Source: Malania oleifera (taxonomy: Eukaryota > Streptophyta > Magnoliopsida > Santalales > Ximeniaceae). From it: a stretch of 64,000 nt of DNA. The position numbers and the translations under genes were made by a program. Below are positions 1 to 11,989 of the stretch, one piece after another. The stretch covers positions 55,752,093 through 55,816,092 of the forward strand of contig NC_080426.1 of NCBI RefSeq assembly GCF_029873635.1, written 5' to 3'. How positions within the stretch are numbered: the first letter of the stretch is position 1; every line of letters starts with the position of its first letter. The notes below the pieces were generated by a model. The model had not been told where the DNA came from and searched no databases. It saw nothing but the letters and a program-made list of their open reading frames with translations.

Positions 1-3000
1 TTCAAAACCTAAAAAAAAAAAGTGTTCTTTATTTGTGCTTTACATTGCTACAAAGTGAGATGTATATATAGGATTTGGGTTGCAAACCGTGTTAAAGGGG
101 AAAAGGAAAAATTTAGGGGGACAAAGTTGGAAGCGCATATGGGAACCAGTGACATACCAAGGTCAAGAAGGTAAAATATATATTATATATGCTAGGGTTA
201 AGTGAGTGATGAAATGTTCAAAAATGGATAAAAGGAAGGGAATTGCCATCACATCAATGTTCACCTTGGTTCACACAATAATCACTTAAACTGGAATTAA
301 AAAGCACTTGGAAGGAAAACTTATTTTCTATGGAGGATTGAATTTTCAAAAAAAAGTTTTCCGGTGTTTACAAGAGGGGTCATGGCCATGCAAAAATTAC
401 CCAGCATTTGCGGAAGGCAAAGGGATTTAAACCAAAAGTCCACACTTGATGAGCTTATTGAGGGTCACTTATGGATTCTGAAATTAAGAAAAAATATGAC
501 TTTTGATTTCTAAAAAGGGGGGGCCCTAGAAGGATTAATGCAAGTTACTTAAAATCATCTCTAGGTTCCCAAATTGCAAAGAAAGGAAAAATTTCTAGAA
601 AACTGATGAAGATAGTAAGGAATGATATGGAAATCACTCATAAAAGGGGGGGGGACTTGAGGAAATTCCTTGTAGGTAACATAAAACCTCGGGGGAATTT
701 GTTTATTTAAATTTTATAGGGCAAAAAATGGTGCTACTGCGTTTTTTATGGCCATTGGGGGGTTTTATAAAAAAAAATATTTTGAAAAAACTTTAAGTTA
801 GTTTTTTCGGCCGTTTGGGTTCTGGTCAACCATTCCCAAACAGTCGACGGGGACTTTTTTGGGATGTCTCTGAAATTGTTCACACGTGTTTTCATGGCAT
901 ACGTCGATTTTGATACCACCCAAATGAAAAAAAAGTTTATTAAAACATGAAAGTGTGATATTTTTTCTTAGCTTGTTCCATGGACACCAAGATTTTCTTT
1001 TCTATTTTGATTTTGTAGCAAAAAGTTTATGCTCAAATTACCGTGAAAAAGATTCAAAGGGACTCGAGGCTTGCGTGCACTACGTTTAAATTGACGGATT
1101 TGCTCGGTTTTTCCTTATGCAAAAGGCTCCCTTTCGAGGAGACTTAAAAACAAAAAAACATTCTTGACAAGGACGCTATATTGAAAAAAATATATTAAGT
1201 ATAATAAAGTGTAATTCACTTTTCCAAAATGAGGGTTTTCCCATTAATATAAGAATATTCGTTAATAAAAACACACATTTGAAAAAAAATTTATTTTGAG
1301 ATCTTAGATTACTTGTATGGTCCTTTTAATTGAAAATTATTTACCTTTCTTTAAAAAAACCCTTAGGGATATAAGGGGAATCTTTGGATTGATTTGAAAT
1401 CAGAACCCCAAGTATAAATATTGATTATGATGAAAAACCAAAGGATTTTGGAAAAAAATGTCCCTTTGGGAAAAACAACAACATTGAGTTTAGGGATTTC
1501 GTTTGACAAAAAACTCTTTGTTTTTTTTATATTTGAAAAAAAAAAAAACTATAATGCGAGGTTGTTGTGCCTTAAGTAAAAAATCCTTATTATAAAAACT
1601 CAAGTGTCCGTAAATAGTTGCCTTATGCAATTTTTCTCAACATCTGGATAAAAAAATATGCAAGAATTCAAAACCGCAAAGGGAGTTACAAAAATACAAT
1701 ACCTCAAAACACCACCACCCATTAACTATTAAATTTAAAACAAAAAGCTTTTCCTTTGGTGCGTGCTTGAGGGTTTCCTTTCCAAGTGAGGTGGTTCCAT
1801 TTTTGATCTGCCTATTTGAAAACATTTTTCAATTTTGGGGTGTCCGATTCTTTTGCTTTTGATTCAATATTTCAGGTACGTGTACCTGTAACTAAACCTT
1901 GATCTGCAAAGATAGGAGGAAATTTTTACTAGGAACGGACAAACCAGGATAGTGTACTTCACAAGGGCTAAATTTCTCCACCTTTTTGATTTGATGTCTA
2001 AAACCTTATAAGGGAATTTTACGTAATCTTTGCAATTCGTATTTATAAGTACCAAACTTTAAACATGTGTAAAGAAAACCTTACCTAGGAAAACCCACTA
2101 ATTTTGGGAGTTTTGTTGATCACCAAAATAAGGGGACTAACATTCTCACTTTTTGTTGATTTGATGACAAAAAAAACAAACCCCCTCTTTGGTGTTTTCT
2201 CCTTTATAGGGGCATAATTTTAAAAGCTTCCCCCTTATCATTTATGCATATTTTCGGAAATGTACTAAAAAATTTAAGCTCCCCCTTACTACTATGGCAT
2301 ATCATAAGTTGCTCCCCACTTACTTTATGCATTAAGGTTTAAAAACAACTATATTTTTTTCATATTCTCTTAGAGCTTAAAACATTGGCACCAACATTAA
2401 AATAGGAAGGGTTAATTAAGAAGATTACGACAAAGTTTTTTTAATTAAGGCAAGGTTGAACCTTTCATTGCAAACCATATGCATGTTACCACACATTGGC
2501 ATTTCACTTCTCCCCCACACATTCTGTCCTAACAAAAATACACAAATGGAAACACCAAAGAATTCCTCCCCAATATAGTGCAAAGAAAATTTGTTTACTT
2601 AAGAATCCAAAACAAAAAAGATTGGGCTTTGGTTCTGTTTCCTCGAGTAATGTTTTTGATGTCTTGAGGGAGGAAAATTTTTAAAAAATTACTTCTTAGG
2701 AAAGGTACTTAAGGGTGTAAAAAAGAGGGCTGTATTTACATTTGTAATTAAAAAATTTATTAGTAGAGGACTCCTCCTCCAAGTGTTTCCGTGTTGTCTG
2801 TTTCCCTGAATTATTACACTTTACTAAAATGTGTCCATTTTTTTTTTTCTGTAGTGAATGAATGTATAAAACAAAAACCAATTTTGCCACATGTCTAAAA
2901 AAACATTAAGGGAAACATGATTAACACGGATTTTACGTGGAAGAGGGGATGTCCCCTGTATAACTTCCATATATTGCTATCAAAGTTGTAGGCTTATCTA

Positions 3001-6000
3001 GGTAAAAAATGCTCAATTGATTGGGTGAAAAAAAAAAACACAAAAAACTTGAAAAACATTTTAATAATAGCATTTACTTTGGTTTCCATAAACGAATTGT
3101 TGGGGTACGGTCATGTTCCTACAAAACAATTGTTGAGGGATCTTCTTTAAGAAAAAAATTTCAAATTACTTCTTGTGGAAAACAATTGGGACCACAAGGA
3201 ACGAAGTATGACTGTAAAGGTTTTACTTAGGTCACGTTGCAGTGCTTCAAAATGTATCTTGTTATTCTATTCAAATGGATATAATGTTTTTGGTGGAAAA
3301 TAGTTTCATGACTGCAAGATAAGAAATAGAAAAAACAAGTTGGGCTACATCATTACCACCCTCCAAAAAAAAAAAAAAAGGAAAAGGATAATAATCATTT
3401 GGAAAATAATCCTTAAAGGTAGATTCTACTTTATAGCTTTAGAAATAATTGATTGGGCACATGTTTGTTCCGCTTTTTTATTTCTGGGGACCCATTGGGG
3501 AAACCCTTTTTTGATTACTTAGGTAGGACAAATTTGAGCAAAAATATTTAAGCAAGTTAATTTATATCCACATTTGATTATAAAGTTGCGGCAGCCTTAT
3601 AATTAGGTTTTGGGCGTGGCCAAGGAAGAACAAACCAAAGCTAATGATATTCATTGTTGGAGGGGGGGGGGGGGATTCTTTTGTATTTTACTTTTTCCTA
3701 ACATCCTAGAAGGGGTAAGGGGGGGGGGGGGACTTATGTAAAAAGCAAAACTAAATGGCACCAAAACTTCAGCTTAAAAAAAAAACCTCAACTTAGATAT
3801 GATAAAAAAGCTAGGACAATCCCAATGTGGGTGCTATATGATGTTTGGTTTGACAAAATTATTCCAAGGATTTCTTTATTTTTTTTTTTTTGGATTTTCG
3901 CACAGGGGTTTCCATATGGTTCCGGTTGTTTTACGATTTCACGGGACTAATTCCCCCGCCCCCCTTGAAGCCGATCCCCACAAAAACTACAAAGGGAGGT
4001 TAAGGTACATTTTATGAATCCAAAGAGTTGGAAACGAAACGCGGGAGGGTTTGAACACCTGAGGTTTCTCGTGAGAGGCCAATCCAGCACCCGGCACTAT
4101 AACCTTAAACCCACCCACCAGGGGTTAAGATTTTTTTTTATTACTTGGTTGGCTACTTCGGAATTGCCTGAGCTAATCTAGGATTTTAGGGCTCTCCTAT
4201 GATATTGGGCACAAATTTTGCCATTGTGCAATGTCTTGGAGAGCTAAAGGCCATTAATTTTTTTAATGAGGTTTCGTTGAGAAATTTACAGGAGTGGACT
4301 GAATAATTTGAAGGATCTCGGCATATTTTCTCCAATGGGATGATGGAAAGGTATTAGGATTTCCTTCTTAAAATAAGATAATTGAAATTAGGGGAAATTT
4401 CTCAAACGGAGGAAAAAATATCTGTTATTAGTTGCAATTCAATTAAAATTTCATGGACTCGTCTATATAATACATTTTAGGGTCATGAATTCTTTGATTC
4501 GACCCATGTGCTATTGTTAATTGTTAGCGATAATATTAAAAATAGGATTTTGTGGGTCTAAAGGGTAGTATGCTAGGCCCCTTTTGTTTCTTTTTTTTTG
4601 TTTTTGGCCTATGTACTATATTGTAAGTTGCCCTTTTCTATTAACCCCTTTACCTTTTAATTTCAATTTGTTAACATGAATTTATTGTATTTCATACTTG
4701 CATGTGGTCTTCTATATGTTGTTAAAATTTGTAATTTATTATGTTGCATGATTGTTTTAAAGGTGGAATGTTTTAGTAAGTGAAGAAGGTAAACGTTAAA
4801 AAAAAAAAAATAAAAAAAAGGCACACGGGAACTTTGATCTGTTGCACAATGTGCAATTAATATTTGAAGGAAAAAAATATTTTGTGCCGCCAATTAGGAA
4901 TTAAAATTATTAAAAATTAAATCGTAAATTGGTCTAATTTACAATTTTTCAATTAAAAAATATTGTGACGTACTAACACTTTCAATTCTTTTACCACTTT
5001 CATTTAGGTATGTCGTATGCCCATTTTATATCATGCCTTAATTTACATTGCCAATGATTATTCCTTACTGTTTTCAAAAAGTATTAACTCTATAAATTAG
5101 GATGGAGTTCTGTGTGAGGTATATCAAAAAAGAAAATAAATTTGCTTTTGAAAGTGATGGAAAGAATTAATATTAGTTCGGGTGAAGTTTGCAAATTTAA
5201 TGTTAAGAGTTTTTGGAGTTGGTTGGGACTTTCAGTAAGGAAAAGGGAAACGGGACTCTTGGGAGTGGAGGAAATTTTAAAAGGGGACTGTCTTGTCCAT
5301 TGTGCTCGTATGCTGTAGTTTAAATGCTAAAACATATGGTAAAATGGATTTACATAAATTATTTAATAAGCATCATTATATATAATGATGGGGGGGACCT
5401 ATTTTAAAAAACATGTGTAGAACTTAAGAAGAAAACAGATAGTTATTAGCATCAAACAAAATAAAAAAAGGAAAAATCCAGTTTAAATATATCTAGCAAT
5501 ATAGAAAAATAAGTTTTTACCAATGGACAGTGTAGGGGAGTTTAGGAACAGGAGGAAATTCCCTTTGAGTGTGCTTGATACACATGGGTAAAACCACCAA
5601 CCCTTGGGACCCAAAGTTTAACAAGGCCTATTGGGTTATTGGGACTTAGCCATATAATTAAAAAGCCAACTTATCATCACTCTAATTTTTTAATGTGGAG
5701 GACCAAAAAGTCACAAGTGGATTCTAAACAATCTTCCCCTCCTTGTGAGTTTTCAAAACCGCTCCCACTTGAACGGAAAAAAACCAATCTCCATTATGGG
5801 GCGTAAGCCAATTTCCAAACATGTTTGCTTCAAGTGGAACCTTACCACTAGTGCCTTACTTTGGCCCTCGATGCATTTCCCGTGTCTCCAAAAAACCAAT
5901 TACATTATATCCAACATTCTTTGACCCTATTTCGGTTTTCCATAATCCCAGGGCCTAGATGATCCTTATTGGGCCCTGGTTCAAATATTCTGTAGTTCAT

Positions 6001-8482
6001 CCCAATTGTTCCAGCACGCCCCGGAGGGGAAATTAGTTCACGTCTGAACTTGTACGATGGGCACTGACAAGTGAATTACATATTATTAATATCAGGACAT
6101 AACGGGGAAGATTTGATAAAAACCAATTCAATATATTTTTAGAATTTAAGGAATAATTATATTTAACTGTGGGAGGGGGAAGAGCTCTTCCTCTATTAAA
6201 ATTTTCCGTGGGAGAAGATTAAAAACGTTATCTTCTATTGTATAATTTAGGAAAAAATTAGTAGGGTTAAACTTTTCAATTCTGACCCGTCATACATATA
6301 TTAACCTTAATAAAAATTAGTGCAAACTCATGCATGTTTTTTGTAATTTTGAAAAAAAAAAAAAGTTAATTATTTGATTTACTTGAGGTAGGTGTATGTG
6401 AGTTATCACTGCTTAGATTGGGTCAGGTCTATGATAACGTTATGGGGGAACCCATTCTTGACTAATGCCTTGTTGATGAGGGGAGGTGTATGGAGAAAAA
6501 TGTGCTCTCCTCTATTCTACCGGGGGACAGTTTATAAAACGCTTATATATATATAATATATTTATAAATATTGGTTTTTAACTTTTTTAAACAATTAAAA
6601 TTAATAGATATAAAAAAACATATTAGTACATTTACTTGCTAGCTTTATAATAAATTATTGACTTTAACACAAACTATTTCATAATTAATCAAAAGGGACT
6701 GACAATTCTTGATTTTTTCTGTTTGTGTGAGTTATTATTGTTCCAAAGTTATTATGGTATAAAACTTCAAATTCAATTAAATTTAAAAGGAACATATTTG
6801 GTCCAATTAGTAAACAATAGTTTTATAAAAACTAATGGGGGCAAAAAATGTCGGACATTTAAAATAAAAACATAATGTACCTATTTAAAAACAAAGGGGC
6901 AAAAAAATAAACTTATAAAAAAAAATTTTTAAATTAATTTGTGAAAAAAAAAAAAAATATGATTGGGAGGGACCAGTTGGTATCACTTTCAAAGCTATAA
7001 AAACGGAAAAAATTAAAAAATTAAAAAAAAAACTAAAAAAAACCCACCAGTCTACTTGGTTAATATTTATAAAATTTTTTAAAAAATTAACAAACTTGGG
7101 ACTCTAACCAAATTGCTCATTTTTGGTTTTCTGAATTGCATAAACAAATTAAATTAAAATTTGGACTAATCTAAAAAAATTAAAGTAAAAAAAAAAAAAA
7201 AAATAAAAAAAACTATTAGATTATTTAGGTATGTATATTCAAAAGTGGCTTTTCAAGAAAACAAACACCTGAGATGCATGGAAAAAATGGGGAAAAAAAG
7301 GGTTTGTTAAAAACAGAGGTGGAACGACCGGGGGGGGGAATGGTGAAAAATGGATAAAACAAATTGAGTGTAAAAGAGGGGATGAAGGATTGATTTTTAG
7401 TTTTAATGTAAAAAAAAGGTAGTTATAAACAGTGAATGATTGTATTTTCAAAAAAAATTAATTTGAGTTACTTTAAAATATTGTACGAACAGGTTGTTGA
7501 AACAAGTTAAAAAACTCATTACAATATTTACTTGTAATTTATCGTAAAAAAAGGGTTTTTAATTTTTTAAAGTTCGACCAAAAAAAATTGACAATAATAA
7601 AAATAAACATATTTAATCATTATGGTTTGTTTTTTTTTACTAGATTAAAAAAATGAAAATTAAAAAAAATTACTACAAAAACAAAACCCAAAAATGAAAA
7701 CAAAAGAAAAAAAATTATTTTTTTCAGTATTTATTGTTATATGCGATCCGTAGAAGAGAAATGAATAATTATTTTATATTAATTTAAAATAAGGAAAAAT
7801 AAAGCAAAAGCAATGGATGCACACTGGTTGAATTGGTATTCAAAAGTTAAAGTTTATTTATTCTATTATTTTCATATTTCTTTTTAATATTAAGTTTTCC
7901 AAAATAAAACATTTTATATATTTAAAACATTGGCCAAAGTAATACACTTTTAATACATAAAAAATAAAAACAAAATTTGATAAAAAATAAAAAAATTTGA
8001 ATTTATGTTAAAAATGATGTAGGTTTTAAATTCAAAAATTTTATTTCTTCAAAAACCAAAACGTTAATGGTGAAGCAGGGGAAGGGAGAGAGAGAGAGAG
8101 AAACACAAAAGTACAATCAATCCCAAGAATTTTCACTAATTACATGAGGTTTTGCTTTCAATGAATTTTCAGTTCGAAGGGAGAACGAGTCCAAAGTTTA
8201 ACCAATGCGAGGGGGGGGACCACTTCTTCTCTTTTAGTCTCTGAACCTGTGGGATATTTTTTTTCTTTTCCATTTTCCCCTCTGTTTTCCCAACTTTTCT
8301 TTCCTCCTGCCGCTTTTCTCCTCCAACTTTGCCCCCTCAATTGAATATGGCACCAAAAATCCTCAAACACCCTTACTCCCTAGAAAATTCCACTAAACCT
8401 CAAGGGACCCATAGAGAGGTCCAACTCACTTGCTAGCTTCCATTATTCCAGGAAACTTCAAACAATTTCCTTCCATCATCTT
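1..8482. other. Noisy second copy of the 9.3-16.8 kb block (probable assembly artefact)
   Basis: From about position 240 onward this stretch is collinear with about 9,560-16,790. Matching anchors are 760 with 10,018 (GGTTTTAT then an A run), 2,496 with 11,570 (CATTTCACTTCTCCCCCACA), 7,480 with 15,925 (ACAGGTTGTTGAAACAAGT) and 8,165 with 16,520 (TTTTCAGTTCGAAG). The first copy is about 12-13% longer, because extra bases, mostly expanded homopolymers, are scattered throughout it. For example, G runs of 14 and 12 at 3661 and 3720 have no counterpart near 12,600. This is the error profile of uncorrected single-molecule reads, not of biological divergence. The copy ends at the N gap. Nothing in it should be annotated as an independent gene. 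Its last 440 bases (8040-8482) repeat the host gene's putative promoter and 5' exon. Confidence 0.85.
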
Positions 8483-8580
8483 NNNNNNNNNNNNNNNNNN
8501 NNNNNNNNNNNNNNNNNNNNNNNNNNNNNNNNNNNNNNNNNNNNNNNNNNNNNNNNNNNNNNNNNNNNNNNNNNNNNNNN
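8483..8580. other. Assembly gap (98 N)
   Basis: A run of 98 N lies directly after the noisy duplicate. The sequence that follows (8581 on) does not continue the sequence that precedes it, so the true distance and adjacency are unknown. Confidence 0.99.
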
Positions 8581-9000
8581 AACTCATTTAGGAGCGTTTC
8601 TTTGTATATCATCCTTGTTGTAATAGGTTCTTTGTGAACCGTTTGGTGAAGGTTCTATGTGAACCGAAGTGAAGGCTCTTTGTGAGTGTGTAGGGTTGTG
8701 TACCCTAGCTGTAAGGCTTACTCCACCGGGGAAGGAGCTTCTATAGTGGATTGTGGAATCTTTAGTTTGGTGTTGAAGTATGGATGTAGGCTTGGTGCCG
8801 AACCACGTTAAAACTCAGTGTTAACCTTTTCTCTCCTTACTCTTTATGTAGTATTTTGTGCAGATTGACTCCAGTATATGTGCATACATTGTTTGAATCT
8901 TGTCAAGTTATTTTCTTTTGTAGAATTTTAAATACAGTGCGAACGAGCACATTTCACGACCCTCTGAGCTTCCATATTGCATATCTACTGCAGGGTACAC
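8581..9000 (+). mobile_element. Ty1/copia LTR fragment (3' part)
   Basis: The segment contains the repeated phrase GGTTCTTTGTGAACCG, then GGGGAAGGAGCTTCTATAGTGGATT, a 'GATGTAGGC' block and 'GCCGAACCACGTTAAAA'. This arrangement is common near the R/U5 end of copia LTRs. The minus strand of 57,060-57,190 carries a related series (GGAAGCTCCG, AGTGGAATCC, GACGTAGG, TCGAACCTTGTAAAA), which supports LTR origin. No coding region or second LTR is attached. From 9000 to 9300 I see nothing recognisable. Confidence 0.5.
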
Positions 9001-11800
9001 GTATATACTCCCGGGCTTAACGGACGTTTAACTCAACTAGGCACTAAGAGCGAGACGCTTATTTTTTCAAAAGTTAAATTCATGAGGTAAATAAACGTTC
9101 AAATGAAGTATTGGTGACGCACCTCTTCCTAAGACCAATGTGACTAGACACGCCATTGTTCAACGGGCTTTTCACAACACTACCCGGCTTGGGAAAAAAC
9201 CGAAATGATCCTCATCAAGCACCGATCGCAAGATGTGGGGTGGTATATCAGAGGGAGACTATGAGTTCAAAAAACTGCCAAAGGTGAGGATGAAACCAAA
9301 CACCCCCCTTTAGGAGTTGTCGGACACTGGAAATAGGTTAGTTGAGCTTAACTTTCCCACCAAAATTTTCTTTCTTGTGCTACACGTGATCGATGCAGAT
9401 AATAGGAGTTTGTGTTGTCTAACCGGGTAGGTCACGCCCTCTGGGACCAGTTCAGTCGCCGTCTGCCCGTCCCCTCCCCAGGTCCGCGTTCCATATACTA
9501 TAGTATGCGTTACTGAGTTCGGCCAGTTCAACCCTGGATTTCCAGGACAATCCAACCACTCCTGTCACTTGGTTCCCCCATCTCCTCCCTGAATTAAAAA
9601 GCCCTTGGAAGAACTTATTCCTGGAGGATAATTTTTCCCCCGCATGGTTTTGTTCTTACGGAGTCATGGGCGCATAACATCTCCACGCCATGAGGACGGG
9701 CAAGAGTTAACCCCACCGGCCACATTGATGAGACTTATTGAGTCCCTAGGATCGAACTTAAGAACAAATCTGACTTTGATGCCTAACACAGCTCGGAAGG
9801 CTAACCTGCATCCTTTTACATCCATCTAGTCCCCACTATGCCCCCGCCTTCTCGAAAATGCTGAAGATAGTAAGCATGCTAAGGAAGGCACCTCCGTACG
9901 AAGCATTGACAGGAACATTCCTTGTCGGTCAACACGCACGTCGGGAAATGCGTGAACAAAGCCCGTATTAGTAGGCAAAACTATGGTAAGCTACTTGTCG
10001 TCGTAGGCCATTTGGGGGGTTTTATTAAAAAAAGCATTGTGAAAACTGGTAGTGTTCGCCCGTTGTGTTCTGTCCCCCTCGACGAAGACCGTTGACGCCT
10101 TTTTTGGCTCTCTGAAAATTGGTCAACGGTTTTCCTTGATCGTCGATGAATGTACCCCAGATGAAAATAAGTGCTCAACAATGAAAAGCCTTCGGGGATA
10201 TTGTGATTTCTTAGCTTTCCATGGACAACAAGCTTTCCGTATTTTTGAATTTGTAGCAACAGGGGTGATGCATCACCTTTACCGGGGAGAGGAAACAGAT
10301 TCAAACTCGAGGCTATGATAGCTACTAAGTAAATGGACGGACAATCATGCTCACTCGGTTTTTCCTTCTCACAAAGGCACCTGCGAGGACTTAAAAACAA
10401 TCTTGAACAGAGAAGTATATGACATAATATTAAGTCTAAATCAAGGTTGAATACGTATCCAAAATGAGGTTTCTCCCATGAATATATAGATATCTTGTAA
10501 TACAAAAACAGTGAAAAATTATTTTGATATCGGTATATACTTGTATATGTCGCTTTATGAACAAGCTAGTTTAATTGCATTTAAACCCTTAGAGAGATAC
10601 GGAGACCAGTCATTTGTGATGGAATCAGCAACCACGTCTCCATATGATTATGGAAACCGCCAAGAATTTGAACACTTGTCCCTGACAACGCCCAATGAGT
10701 TTAGGGATGTCGTTGACAAACATTTGTGTTTTCTATTTGAGAAATGAGAAATGCGGTTTGTGACTATCAGTAAAAAACAAATATAAACTAAGTGTCCTAA
10801 TATGAATATGAATTTTCTCAAAACTCTTGCTTCACAAATCATGCAAGATCAAACACCGTAAAGCGTTACACAACATCACATACCCCCCCCACACACACAC
10901 CCTATTAACATATGAAATAAACACAAACTTTTTGGTTGTGCTTGAAGTCCTTTCAGTGAGGTGTCCAATTATAGCTCTTCCTATTGAACCAACAATGTTG
11001 CGGATCTTTGCACTTTGATGTACAATACTCAGTACTGCTTCCCCATGTACTAACAGGATTGCAAAGATCGGAGAGAATAACCTAGAACTGACACAAACAG
11101 AGATAGGAATAGCTATCAAAAGGGCGAACTTAGTCCCCTTGTTGATGATGTCTAACTAATCGAATGTATTCATCTTGCATTCCGTATTTATCAGTACCAC
11201 AACTTAAGCCATGAACAAGTAAAATACTCGAACCAATCATGAGCGGTGATCACAAAAATAGGACAAAACAATTCGTGCCTTTTTTGATGATGACAAACAG
11301 TGGTGTTCTCCTATAGGAGGTATAATTAAAGCTCCACATTACTTATATGCATATGTTCGGAATGTGACTACAAAAGCATCCCCTATCCTTATCTGCAACG
11401 TAATCCTATAAGGTGCATCCCCTTACTTTATGCAGAATGGTTTTAAATCTAGTGTTTCATATCGATTTCGAGCTATTCAACAGCTACCACCATAAAATAG
11501 GAAGTTCATTTAAGATAAGACAAGTAATAAGCAAGTTGAACTTTCATGCAACCATATGCATTGTACCCCACATGCATTTCACTTCTCCCCCACACATCTT
11601 GTTCCTAACAACTAACAAATGGAACACCAAATATCCTCCCCAATATAGTGCAAGAAAATTTGTTTTACTTAGCATCCAAAACTATTGGGCTTTGGTTATG
11701 TTCCTCCGAGTAACTGTTTTTGATCTTCTTGAGAAAATTTTAAATACTTCTTATGGAAAGGTACTTGAAGGGTTTAAAAGAGCTTGTATCTACATTTGTA
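9001..11800. other. Intergenic sequence without a recognisable gene
   Basis: Open frames here, including one of 174 codons on the minus strand at 9981-10505, have no recognisable domain and overlap frames on the other strand. A short stretch at 10,079-10,150 contains CTCGACGAAG and TCGTCGATGAAT, which resemble the repeated motif at 60.8 and 61.9 kb and hint at old LTR sequence. No protein-coding exon can be supported. The noisy first block repeats this region. Confidence 0.5.
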
Positions 11801-11806
11801 AAAATT

Positions 11807-11989
11807 ATATAGAGGACCTCCTCCTCCACGTGTCCGTGTGTCTGTTTCCTTAATTATACACTTACTAAAAATGTGTCCATTTTTTTTTTTATGTTAGTGA
11901 ATGTATAACCAATTTGCCACATGTCTAACATTAAGGAAACAGATACACGGATACGTGGAGGGGGATGTCCCCTGTATAACTTCTCCTAT
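11807..11989. mobile_element. Foldback MITE with about 45-bp inverted arms
   Basis: The left arm runs from GAGGACCTCC through CCACGTGTCCGTGTGTCTG to TTCCTTAAT. The right arm, read on the opposite strand, gives GGGGACATCC, CCACGTATCCGTGTATCTG and TTCCTTAAT. The arms enclose a short AT-rich centre and are flanked by TATA-rich sequence, compatible with TA target duplication. Length and structure suit a Tc1/mariner-like (Stowaway-type) or other foldback MITE, but the ends are not the canonical Stowaway CTCCCTCC. The noisy copy of the same element is at about 2,755-2,980. Confidence 0.65.

Noticed and set aside
3021-4017. Several 60-72 codon frames in the noisy block
   Set aside because: They depend on homopolymer insertions absent from the cleaner copy at 12.0-12.9 kb, so they are error products.
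9981-10505. 174-codon minus-strand frame
   Set aside because: No recognisable motif, overlapped by an open frame on the other strand. The noisy copy cannot be used as evidence of conservation.
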